The notes beneath the pieces were generated by a model, which was given only the letters and a program-made list of their open reading frames with translations, had not been told where the DNA came from and did no database searches. 64,000 nt of DNA from Buchnera aphidicola (Diuraphis noxia) (GTDB lineage Bacteria > Pseudomonadota > Gammaproteobacteria > Enterobacterales > Enterobacteriaceae): contig NZ_CP013259.1 in NCBI RefSeq assembly GCF_001700895.1, positions 558,001 through 622,000 on the forward strand, written 5' to 3'. The position numbers and the translations under genes were made by a program. This document shows positions 33,004-43,458 of this stretch, in pieces. How positions within the stretch are numbered: position 1 is the first letter of the stretch; the number at the start of each line of letters is the position of its first letter.

Positions 33004-33085
33004 TTATATTTCCTCCAAAACATTAACAAATAGTAAAAACTCAAGTTTTGATTATTCGTAAAAATATAATTTTGAACACTATTGT

Positions 33086-33439
33086 TTATTTATCAAATTT
33101 ACTTTTTTCTTTTTTTTCATCTTTTAATTTTAAAATAGGTGAAGGTTGAACTATTGCTTTTTTAACACACATAATCATATTACGAAGTATTATTGTGTTA
33201 AAACGAAACTCCGTTTCTAAGATATTAATAGTTTTAGGTGCAGTTTCTATATTCATTAAAACATAGTGTGCTTTTTGTAATTTATTAATAGGATAAGATA
33301 ATTGACGTCTACCCCAATCTTCTAAACGATGTACGATACCTGCATCTTTTTTAATAATTTTTTTATATTTTTCGATTAATAAAGAAACTTTCTCGCTATG
33401 ATCAGGATGAATCATAACAATAATTTCATAATGACGCAT
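33086..33439 (-). CDS. rpsF: 30S ribosomal protein S6
   Basis: Binds S18 and 16S rRNA on the platform. The start is the ATG at 33437-33439 (117 residues): [18 protein letters not shown] aligns with the E. coli N terminus and AAGGA lies 11 bases upstream. An in-frame TTG 23 codons earlier was rejected. The segment [18 protein letters not shown] is diagnostic. The acidic C-terminal tail of E. coli S6, where glutamates are added, is replaced by a short Lys-rich end. Confidence 0.97.
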   Translation of the reverse strand: MRHYEIIVMIHPDHSEKVSLLIEKYKKIIKKDAGIVHRLEDWGRRQLSYPINKLQKAHYVLMNIETAPKTINILETEFRFNTIILRNMIMCVKKAIVQPSPILKLKDEKKEKSKFDK

Positions 33440-33610
33440 AAAGTATATGATCCTTTTGGTTTTTTTAGCTTCCTTATAAAAAATTATCTTCATTTTGTAA
33501 GGAAGCAAGGAACTTTTTTATAATATAGATAATTTTTTCATATATATGGTATTTTACTTTCACCAAAAAATCAATGAAATTTTATTTTTAACAACATAAA
33601 TAAAACATAA

Positions 33611-35800
33611 TTATATTAAAGATAGTTTTATTTTACGTTCGTTTAAATCAACCGATATTACTTTTACTTGTAATGTATCACCAAGACAATAAACATTTTT
33701 TTTAGATTTTCCAATTAATTTAAAATTTAGAGAATCAAAATCATAATAATCATCATGTAAAGATGCTATATGCACTAATCCTTCAATAAAGAACTGATTT
33801 AATCGAACAAAAAAACCAAAAGAAGTCACGTTGGAAATTACACCTGTTAATACACGACCTATTTTTTTATGCATAAAGTCACATTTTAACCAATCAATTA
33901 CATCTCGAGTGGCTTCATCAGCACGTCTTTCTGTCATAGAACAATGAATTCCAATGTTTTTTACTGCTTGAATACTATATGAATAAGCGTCATTAACATT
34001 ATATTTAGTTGGCAACCGATTTTTATTATTTTGTGATAATAAATATTTAATGATTCTATGCAACATAAGATCAGGATAACGTCGAATCGGTGAAGTAAAA
34101 TGCACATAACTAGACAAAGATAAACCAAAATGTCCGGAATTTTCTGGAGAATATACGGCTTGTGTCATCGAACGTAATAATATTGTTTGAATGATTTCAT
34201 ATTCAGGACGGTTAGCAATATTTTTTAATAAATCGGCATAATGCATTGATTCTGGACTTTCTCCTCCTGATAACGTTAATCCTAACGTTTTTAAAAACAA
34301 ACGAAAATTAGAAATTTTATCTTTTTTAGGACGATCATGATTCCGAAATAAGACAGGATATTGATATTTTTCTACAAAATTAGCAGAAGCTATGTTAGCT
34401 AATATCATACATGACTCAATAAATTTATGTACATCGTTTCGAATTTTTTGATAAATATCTTTAATTCTTAAATTAGAATCTAAAATAAATTTTGATTCTA
34501 TATTTTCAAAATAAATGCCTTTTTTAGAATAGTTTTGTTGACTTAAGATTTGTTGCAAGAACGATAAATTTTCAATATCTTTTAAAAATTTTTTATGTTT
34601 AAAACGTAAAAAATTATCGCCATTCCAAATTTTAAAAATTTCATCATATGTAAATCGTCCATGAGAACATATAATAGCCTCATAATGTTTATAGCTAATT
34701 AATTCTCCATTTTTTGATAAATGCATTTCACATATTAAACATAAACGTTCTTTATACGGTTTTAATGAACATAAATCTGTAGAAATTTTTTCTGGTAACA
34801 TGGGAATAACTAATGAAGGAAAATATATAGATGTACCTCTTTCTAATGCAGCAATATCTAAAGGAGTATTAGGTTTAATGTAATAGCTAACGTCTGCTAT
34901 TGCTACCCACAAAATCCATTCTTCTTCTATATTTATTTTTTTTTTACAAAAAACAGCGTCATCAAAATCACGAGCGTCTTCGTCATCAATAGTAAAAAAC
35001 GGTAGATGCCTTAAATCTATGCGATTTTTTACTTCATATTGATTAATTTGATCGTTTATGGTATGTAATTGCTCTTTAACGTTTTCTGACCATAGAGTAG
35101 GTATGGAATATGTTCGTAATGCTATATCTATTGCTAAAGTAGTACCCATTTCTTTTCCGAGTATTTCTACTATCAAACCTTTAATTTTACTTGTTCTAAT
35201 AAAATTTTCTTTTAATTTTACAACTACAATGGATCCTAAAGAAATATTATCTTTAATAGATGAAAAGATAAAAATCTTAAAATTAAAACGAGTATCGTTA
35301 GGAATTACGATTTTATTTTTATTAAAAACATAATATCTACCAATAATTAAGGATTTATTTGGTTCTAATATTTTTAAAAATTTTGCTGATCTTCGTGTGT
35401 TTCTATCAGATTCAATAATATAAGCTAAAATTACATCTCCATGAATACATAATTTCATTTGTTCTGACGAAAGCCAAAGATCTTCTTTTAACGTTTCCGT
35501 CCTAAGAAAACCATAACCATCTTTATGTCCTATCACTTTTCCTTTCACAATGTTCAAACTTTTAGAAATAATATAATACTGATGTTTAGTATATATAATT
35601 TGACCATCTTTCTCCATTTTCTTTAATCTACGACGAAATGCTTTCTTAGCTTCTTTATTATTAATACAAAATTTCTTTTCTAAACATTTTTGACTAACTA
35701 AGTTTTTACGTTTTTTTAACCATAAAAAAATATTTTTACTACTTGGAATTAAGTATGTATGCTTACTAGTATCTCGTTTTTGGTAGGGATTTACTACCAT
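33611..35800 (-). CDS. rnr: Ribonuclease R
   Basis: Processive 3'-5' exoribonuclease that degrades structured RNA and helps quality control of rRNA and tmRNA-tagged messages. It has 729 residues; E. coli has 813, and the missing part is mainly the basic C-terminal tail. It has an N-terminal HTH region, two cold-shock domains, the RNB catalytic core with IDDEDARDFDDAV and the aspartate cluster, and an S1 domain ending in ISVDLNERKIKLSL. nsrR, between purA and rnr in E. coli, is lost. Confidence 0.96.
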   Translation of the reverse strand: MVVNPYQKRDTSKHTYLIPSSKNIFLWLKKRKNLVSQKCLEKKFCINNKEAKKAFRRRLKKMEKDGQIIYTKHQYYIISKSLNIVKGKVIGHKDGYGFLRTETLKEDLWLSSEQMKLCIHGDVILAYIIESDRNTRRSAKFLKILEPNKSLIIGRYYVFNKNKIVIPNDTRFNFKIFIFSSIKDNISLGSIVVVKLKENFIRTSKIKGLIVEILGKEMGTTLAIDIALRTYSIPTLWSENVKEQLHTINDQINQYEVKNRIDLRHLPFFTIDDEDARDFDDAVFCKKKINIEEEWILWVAIADVSYYIKPNTPLDIAALERGTSIYFPSLVIPMLPEKISTDLCSLKPYKERLCLICEMHLSKNGELISYKHYEAIICSHGRFTYDEIFKIWNGDNFLRFKHKKFLKDIENLSFLQQILSQQNYSKKGIYFENIESKFILDSNLRIKDIYQKIRNDVHKFIESCMILANIASANFVEKYQYPVLFRNHDRPKKDKISNFRLFLKTLGLTLSGGESPESMHYADLLKNIANRPEYEIIQTILLRSMTQAVYSPENSGHFGLSLSSYVHFTSPIRRYPDLMLHRIIKYLLSQNNKNRLPTKYNVNDAYSYSIQAVKNIGIHCSMTERRADEATRDVIDWLKCDFMHKKIGRVLTGVISNVTSFGFFVRLNQFFIEGLVHIASLHDDYYDFDSLNFKLIGKSKKNVYCLGDTLQVKVISVDLNERKIKLSLI

Positions 35801-35945
35801 ATTTACTTCTCCATTTATATTATTAAATAATATATATAAATTATAATTAAAATTTTTTTACAATAGACTCTACATGTTTATTTTATGTTCTTTTGTAAAA
35901 ATATTAACAATATTTAAATTAAAATACTGTTAAAAATTATTTTTA

Positions 35946-37247
<1,302 letters not shown>

Positions 37248-37280
37248 CTACTATATTTTTTATATTTTTTAAAAATAGAA

Positions 37281-38213
37281 TCATTTAATTTTCATCATTT
37301 CATTTATATATTCAAAAAAATTATTATCTGAATCAAGTATGATGATATTCCCATCATTTTTAAAACTATTTTCATAAGCACGTAAACTACGGATAAAAAA
37401 GTAAAAATAAGGCTCTTTACTAAAATTTTCTGCAAATATTTTAGTTACTTTAGCTTCTCCTTCTCCTTTGATAATAGATGCTTCTTTTTCAGCTTCTGAT
37501 AATATTACAGAAACTTTGTAATCTGCTGCCGCACGTAACTTTTCAGCTTTTTCTCGTCCTTGGGAACGTTGACTTTTAGCTACAGTTTCTCTTTCAATTC
37601 TCATATGATTATATATAGAATTAGAGACTTCTAGAGGTAAATTAATTTGTTTGATACGAACATCTAAGATATGCATGCCTAAGGAATTCATGCTATTTAC
37701 ATTGATAGATGATTTTGTTTCTAAATCTATAGAACCTTCATTTAAAACATTCAGAACCTTTTTTGTTAATTGTTCTCTAGAATTAGTAACGATTTCTTGT
37801 ACATTTAAACGACTTATTTCAGAACGTAATCGATCACTAAATTTTCTTTTTAGTAAAACTTCAGCTTGAAATAAGTCACCTCCTCCTGTAGAGAGATAAT
37901 AACGACTAAAATCACTAATACGCCATTTAATATAAGAGTTAATAATTAAATCTTTTTTTTCTTTTGTAACAAAACGATCAGATTGATTTTCCATGGTGTG
38001 AGTACGAGCATCTAACATTTTAACTGTTTCTAAAAATGGTAATTTAAAATGTAGACCAGGACTATATACTATAGTTTTTTTTTCATTATTTCGTAATACT
38101 TTTCCAAATTTTAAAATAATACCACGTTGTCCTTCTTTAACAACAAAACAAGAAGAAGATAGAAAAAAAAGTAAGATACTTAATAGACAAATAATAGCTT
38201 TATTCATATTCAT
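37281..38213 (-). CDS. hflC: HflC, FtsH-regulating membrane protein
   Basis: SPFH/band-7 protein that forms a large cage with HflK around the FtsH protease on the periplasmic side of the inner membrane. It has 310 residues (E. coli 334). One N-terminal membrane segment (about 6-24), then the band-7 domain starting FVVKEGQRGIILKFGK, and a helical part with REKAEKLRAAADYKV. The ATG overlaps the hflK stop as ATGA, implying coupled translation. An ATG two codons later is an alternative. Confidence 0.95.
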   Translation of the reverse strand: MNMNKAIICLLSILLFFLSSSCFVVKEGQRGIILKFGKVLRNNEKKTIVYSPGLHFKLPFLETVKMLDARTHTMENQSDRFVTKEKKDLIINSYIKWRISDFSRYYLSTGGGDLFQAEVLLKRKFSDRLRSEISRLNVQEIVTNSREQLTKKVLNVLNEGSIDLETKSSINVNSMNSLGMHILDVRIKQINLPLEVSNSIYNHMRIERETVAKSQRSQGREKAEKLRAAADYKVSVILSEAEKEASIIKGEGEAKVTKIFAENFSKEPYFYFFIRSLRAYENSFKNDGNIIILDSDNNFFEYINEMMKIK

Positions 38214-39424
38214 TTTCTCTCTGAATTTTGTACATTACTTCGTATTGCGTCAATACGACGTTGTTCTAAAATATTTTTAGGAGATAATGAAGAAAAATAT
38301 TTAACATGTTTATTTTTTTTTAAACAAAGACGATTTTTTTTATTAAAATTTTCATTAATAGTTTTTTTATTAGAAAATAATTTATCTAAAGAAAGAAGAA
38401 GCGTTGAGTTATTTTTTTTATTTATAAATATTTTTTTATTTTTACTTAACAATCTTTCTATAGCTTCTATATAAAGCCGTTTTAAAGTAATTTGCTTAGA
38501 AATTCTATATTCAGGTAAAATTTTAGACAAGCGAGCAACTTCTCCTTGAGCCTCTAAAATTATACGTGATGAATATGCTCGCGCTTCTTCTAAAATTCTT
38601 TGAGCATGACCATAAGCTTTTGGTTGAACCTCATTAGAATATGTTTCCGCTTCTCGTATATATTGTTCACGATTTTCACGTGCTAAAATTGCATCGTCAA
38701 AAGATGATTTTACTTCTTCTGGAGGTCTAATTGTTTGAAAATTCACATCTAATATAGTTATTCCCATTTGATATGGTTGAATGATCTTTTCTATTTCTTT
38801 TTGAGCATCACTACGTACTAAAGTAGGTCCTTCTGTTAAAATTCTATCTATCGTAGAACGACCAATAATACCGCGTAATGCACTCTCTGTCGCTTGACGT
38901 AAACTATGATCTGGATATGAAACAGAAAATAAATAATCGGAAGGATCAGTTATTTTATATTGTACATTCATTTCAACATGAACAACATTTTCATCAGAAG
39001 TCAATATCATTCCTGAAGTTACCAATTCTCGTACAGTTTCAACATTTACAACCTTTACTTCATTTATAAATACAGGTCTCCAATTTAATCCTGGTTCCAC
39101 TAAATGACTAAACTTTCCCAAACTTATTACAACTCCACGTTCAGCTTCTTTAATAGTGTAAAAACCACTAAAGCACCAAATAAAAAAACTTATAAATATT
39201 ATTATCAAAAAGGGATGTGTATTTTTTTTAGATGTCTTTGAAGAACAAGTTTTTTTAATAAAAATATTTTTTATGTTATAAAAAAAATTTTTTATATCTG
39301 ATATAGTATCTTTTTGAGTTAATTTTTTTTTATTTATATCATTTGAAGAACATTTTTTATCATTTTTTTTATCCCCCCAAGGATCAAGTTCAGATTTTTT
39401 ATCATTTGGTTTATTCCAGGCCAT
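38210..39424 (-). CDS. hflK: HflK, FtsH-regulating membrane protein
   Basis: Partner of HflC in the FtsH-regulating cage. The start is the ATG at 39422-39424 (404 residues): MAWNKPNDKK aligns with the E. coli start and TGAGG lies 6 bases upstream; an ATG four codons earlier, which contains that site, was rejected. Membrane segment near residue 85-105, then GFYTIKEAERGVVISLGKFS and the band-7 domain, a helix with AQRILEEARAY, and a Lys-rich tail replacing the Gly/Ser-rich ends of E. coli. hfq and hflX are missing upstream. Confidence 0.95.
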   Translation of the reverse strand: MAWNKPNDKKSELDPWGDKKNDKKCSSNDINKKKLTQKDTISDIKNFFYNIKNIFIKKTCSSKTSKKNTHPFLIIIFISFFIWCFSGFYTIKEAERGVVISLGKFSHLVEPGLNWRPVFINEVKVVNVETVRELVTSGMILTSDENVVHVEMNVQYKITDPSDYLFSVSYPDHSLRQATESALRGIIGRSTIDRILTEGPTLVRSDAQKEIEKIIQPYQMGITILDVNFQTIRPPEEVKSSFDDAILARENREQYIREAETYSNEVQPKAYGHAQRILEEARAYSSRIILEAQGEVARLSKILPEYRISKQITLKRLYIEAIERLLSKNKKIFINKKNNSTLLLSLDKLFSNKKTINENFNKKNRLCLKKNKHVKYFSSLSPKNILEQRRIDAIRSNVQNSERK

Positions 39425-39556
39425 ATTATGCCTCATTAATTGATTTTGTTGCTAAAATAAATTTAAAAAATAAGTAGTAAAGTTTATTTACGATAAAATC
39501 GTAAAAAATACAAAATTAATAATTAATATTATATTAAAAAATTTATTTTTTAATCG

Positions 39557-40462
39557 TTATATTGTTCTGTGAATTTGGTTTTTAAGTATATCTATTAATT
39601 GTTTAATTAAAATATCATGATTAGAATCATATGATAGTTTATTAAGATTTTTCCATTTTTTTAACCATGTTAATTGATGTTTAGCAAGTTTTTTGGTAGC
39701 GTTGATAATTTTGTTACACATATCTTGATAACTAATTTTATATTCAAGATATTCCCACATTTGACGATATCCTATACTTCTAATAGAAGGTAAATTGATA
39801 TGTAAATCTCCTCTAAAAAATAATCGTTCTACTTCTTGTTGTAAACCTAATTTTAGTATTTTTTTGACACGTAATTCAATGCGATTATTCAACCATTCTT
39901 TACTTGGCGGGATAATTGCAAATTGAAAAATAGTATATGGTAATTTTTTGTGATTATTTTTTTTTAATTCTGTTAAATTTTTTCCAGAAAGATAAAATAT
40001 TTCTAATGCTCTTAATAATCTTTGAATATCATTTTTATGAATTCTATTAGCAGAAACAGGATCTATTAGTTTTAATTTTGCATGTAGATTTTTTTTTTCA
40101 TTATTTAATAAATATTCACGAATTTTAAGATTAGAGGGTGGTAAAACAGATAATCCATTTAATAATACATTATAATAAAACATGCTTCCACCGACAAGAC
40201 AAGGTATTTTCCCAAATTTAACAATATCATTAATCTCTTTTACAGCATCTTTATAAAATTCAGCAGCTGAATAAGTTTCAATCGGATCTTTAATATTTAA
40301 TAAACGATGAGGATGATGTAATAACTCAGAAAAAGTTGGTTTGGCTGTTCCAATATCCATATCACGATAAATTAAAGCAGAATCTACACTAATTAATTCT
40401 ATTGGAAAATATTTTCTTAAAGACATAGCAAATTGAGTTTTTCCAGATGCTGTAGGTCCCAT
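39557..40462 (-). CDS. miaA: tRNA dimethylallyltransferase
   Basis: Adds the isopentenyl group to A37 of tRNAs reading UNN codons. From the first in-frame ATG the protein has 301 residues and begins inside the P-loop, MGPTASGKT. The homologous strand before it (KKKPVVFFL) is encoded upstream but has no ATG: the frame opens after the mutL stop at 40508-40510 and offers only ATT or ATA, and it includes an A10 tract (plus-strand T10, 40481-40490). So the true start may be a rare ATT at 40505-40507 or depend on slippage. The rest, with ISVDSALIYRDMDIGTAKP and QFAIIP, is intact. Confidence 0.92.
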   Translation of the reverse strand: MGPTASGKTQFAMSLRKYFPIELISVDSALIYRDMDIGTAKPTFSELLHHPHRLLNIKDPIETYSAAEFYKDAVKEINDIVKFGKIPCLVGGSMFYYNVLLNGLSVLPPSNLKIREYLLNNEKKNLHAKLKLIDPVSANRIHKNDIQRLLRALEIFYLSGKNLTELKKNNHKKLPYTIFQFAIIPPSKEWLNNRIELRVKKILKLGLQQEVERLFFRGDLHINLPSIRSIGYRQMWEYLEYKISYQDMCNKIINATKKLAKHQLTWLKKWKNLNKLSYDSNHDILIKQLIDILKNQIHRTI

Positions 40463-40507
40463 TAAGAAAAATACTACAGGTTTTTTTTTTGTTATTTTTA
40501 TTAAAAT

Positions 40508-42174
40508 CTATATTTTTAACATACATAATGCTGAATTAATATTTATTTTTTGTAATAGTTTAGGTGAAGCATTTTCTAATAAAAGAGGGCAATATACTTG
40601 CATTTTTAAAAGAAGAGAAGCTCCGTTTGCATAAGTCCAGTTTTTTAATTCAATAAAAACATTAATATAAAACCAATTAATTATATCTGAAATTAATAGT
40701 ATTTTTTTTGAAAACAAAAATTTAAAAAATTTCGGTATTAATATATCAATATTTTTTTTAAAAAAAAATGGAATAGTGTTTAAAATAACACAATTTTCTT
40801 TAAAATTAAACGAAATCCAAATTTTAGTAATATTTTTTCATGGAAGAGTAAAGTCAAATAGTTTGTAGAAGTAAGATGTATCGTTATATGAGTGATAAAA
40901 TATTTAAGTTCAATATTGTTTATGATATTGATTCGCAGTTGATATTTTTTAACTATCGCTTGAGACAAGAGAAAAGAAATTAATGAAAAATTACCACGAT
41001 GATGCATTAGTCCATAATAATTTCGTACAACTATTAATAAATTGTGTAAAGAATAATTACATTGTTTTAAACAATCGTCAAATATAAGATTTCTTTGTGT
41101 TTTTGTTTTTTTGATTATATGTTTCTGTATCAAAGAATCAAATATTTTATTAGATAAAAATTTATTTTGATTGTTTTTTAAAGTACAGAAAATAGCCAGG
41201 TAAATAAACGAATACACTACATTACATTGATGAAATGCAATTTCATTTTTCGTGGGATGAATATTAATATCAATTTCATTAGATGGCATGTTCAAATATA
41301 AAATAAAAGAAATTTTATTATTTCCTAATATTTTATTAGATGTATAATAAACAGCATTAATAATCGTTTTATTACAAACATAACGATTATTAACATAACG
41401 GTATTGAATTTTTTTAAAATTATTCAAATCTCCAGAATTTAATATCCATCCAGATAAGATCATATTATGTAATTTGAATTTTATTTCTAATAAGTTTTTT
41501 ATATCTATTTTGTTTAAAAAAACATCTTTTAACCTATGAAGATTACTTGTCTTATTTTTAGTGTTATAATATTGTATAATTATTTTTTTGTTATGTTTGA
41601 AAGAAAAATTTATATCAAAATTTGATAAAGCAATTCTTTTAATAATGTTAAAAATTTTTAAAAATTCCAATCTTTCATTTTTTATGAATTTTAGTTTAAC
41701 TGGTATATTGTAAAAAAAATTCTCAATTATAACAGTAGTTCCTTGAGGATATGCTATTGGTTGAAGAACTATTTTGTTTGTATCAATCGACCCTTCTGAA
41801 TATATTTTCCAAGCAATATTATTATTTTTATTAGAAGAAATTAAATTACATTTCGAAATAGAACAAATACTAGCTAATGCTTCATCTCGAAATTCAAAAG
41901 TATGAATTGAATTTAAATCAGACAAAGAATTAATTTTACTAGTAGCATGACGAGTAAGCGCAAGCAATAATTCTTTTTTATTAATACCAAAACCATCATC
42001 TTGTATAAGAATAGATTGAAAACCATTTTTTTCTATTCGAATATCAATATTTTTCGCATTTTCATCTATACTAGTTTCTATAATTTCTTGCACTACTCCA
42101 GCTAGACAATCAATTACTTCTCCAGATGAAATTTGAGATGATAAGTCTAATGGTAATACACGAATAAATGGCAT
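40508..42174 (-). pseudogene. mutL: MutL mismatch-repair protein, frameshifted and motif-degraded
   Basis: MutL links MutS recognition to strand incision in mismatch repair. The N-terminal ATPase part is open for 464 codons, but the frame fails near 40802-40805 (four T in the coding strand). One more T restores a continuous read of 555 residues, through CVILNTIPFFFKKN to the C-terminal dimerisation end that stops at 40508. The shift is not in a long poly(A). Motif I reads ETSIDENA instead of ENSLDAGA (Asn33 to Thr), and the lid GFRGEA reads EFRDEA. I infer loss of ATPase function as well as of dimerisation. Confidence 0.88.
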
Positions 42175-42235
42175 TATTTTAATTTTAAAGTTAGTTAAAT
42201 AAATTACTAGAAAAATAATATTACTTTATATTTAT

Positions 42236-43408
42236 TTAAATTATTATAGATCTATTTATTAATATAGAATTATATTCTGAAATAATCAAATGAGCTTCCT
42301 CACTATTTTCAGATACACCACAGATATTGGATAGAGTTTTTTGAATTCCTTGATTTTTTATAAAATCAGATATTTTTAATGATTCTAAATCATTTTTATT
42401 ATAATAGTGAAACGCTGCTGCAATACCTTTTGCTAAATTTCCATAAGATAATCCATATTGAATACAACCTAACAAAGGTTTTACTAAACGTTCTTCTTTG
42501 TGTAATTTTTGTAATGGATTTCGTGCGATACGTGTAAGATTGTCTAATAAAAAAGGATTTTCAAAACGAAAAAAAATTTTATCAATATAAGAAAAATGAT
42601 CATGAACATTAAAATTATAATGTTTTATTAAAAAATTTCCACTTTCTTTCATAGCTGATTTGACAATAAAACGTATTGTTTTATCTAAAATAGCTTCATT
42701 AACTGTTTGGTATGTTTTTATTAATCCTAAATATGCAGCTATAGCATGTCCAGTGTTTAATGTAAATAATTTTCTTTCTATCAAAGAATCTAAATTCTTA
42801 CTTAACTTCATATTAGTTATTTTTGGTATTTTACCTTTAAATTGAGTGATGTTGACAATCCATTCTTGAAAATCTTCAGCAATTATAAGTATAGAGCTTT
42901 TTTTTTGATTTTTTTTATAAGGAATTATTGTATCAATGCTGCAATCAACGAAACCAATATATTTTTTGAAATAAGTATAATATTTTTCAGGTAATGTATC
43001 TAATACCATTTTTTTTAAAATAGAACTTGCTTTCATTTTGTTTTCACAAGCAATGATATTTAATGGTTTTATTGATTTCATATTGCATTTTAATATTATT
43101 CCTTCTGAAATCACCGATGCAATTTTATTAAGCGAAGAAACACCGGATGAAGTCGTAATCAAATCAACTAAGGTTATTGTTTTTACGATATCAGGATCAT
43201 TAAAACCTACACCTATTACGTTTTTAATATTAAAAATCTTATCTTTATTTTTTCCGACTATTCTAACAAAATAATTTTTATGATGATTAATTCTATTTAT
43301 TATATCTTGATTGATATCAGAAAATATAACATCAAAATTCGATTCTGATAGTGTTTTTCCAATAAATCCAAGACCAATATTTCCAGCTCCAAAATGAAGT
43401 GCTTTCAT
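42236..43408 (-). CDS. mtlD: Mannitol-1-phosphate 5-dehydrogenase
   Basis: Oxidises mannitol 1-phosphate from the PTS to fructose 6-phosphate with NAD. It has 390 residues (E. coli 382). The Rossmann start ALHFGAGNIGLGFIG and the catalytic Lys segment ERKLFTLNTGHAIAAYLG are intact. It lies 50 bp downstream of mtlA in the same direction; mtlR is absent. Mannitol is a known aphid polyol, so the pair fits life in the bacteriocyte (inference). Confidence 0.97.
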   Translation of the reverse strand: MKALHFGAGNIGLGFIGKTLSESNFDVIFSDINQDIINRINHHKNYFVRIVGKNKDKIFNIKNVIGVGFNDPDIVKTITLVDLITTSSGVSSLNKIASVISEGIILKCNMKSIKPLNIIACENKMKASSILKKMVLDTLPEKYYTYFKKYIGFVDCSIDTIIPYKKNQKKSSILIIAEDFQEWIVNITQFKGKIPKITNMKLSKNLDSLIERKLFTLNTGHAIAAYLGLIKTYQTVNEAILDKTIRFIVKSAMKESGNFLIKHYNFNVHDHFSYIDKIFFRFENPFLLDNLTRIARNPLQKLHKEERLVKPLLGCIQYGLSYGNLAKGIAAAFHYYNKNDLESLKISDFIKNQGIQKTLSNICGVSENSEEAHLIISEYNSILINRSIII

Positions 43409-43458
43409 ATAGAAATTCCAATAAAAATGTTATGTTTATAACGATGTTAATCTTGTAT

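Noticed and set aside
33440..33508. Longer rpsF from an upstream TTG
   Set aside because: The ATG at 33439 aligns with the known S6 start and has its own Shine-Dalgarno.
40514..40717. Separate small gene upstream of miaA
   Set aside because: Its sequence is the C-terminal end of MutL in the shifted frame, not an independent gene.
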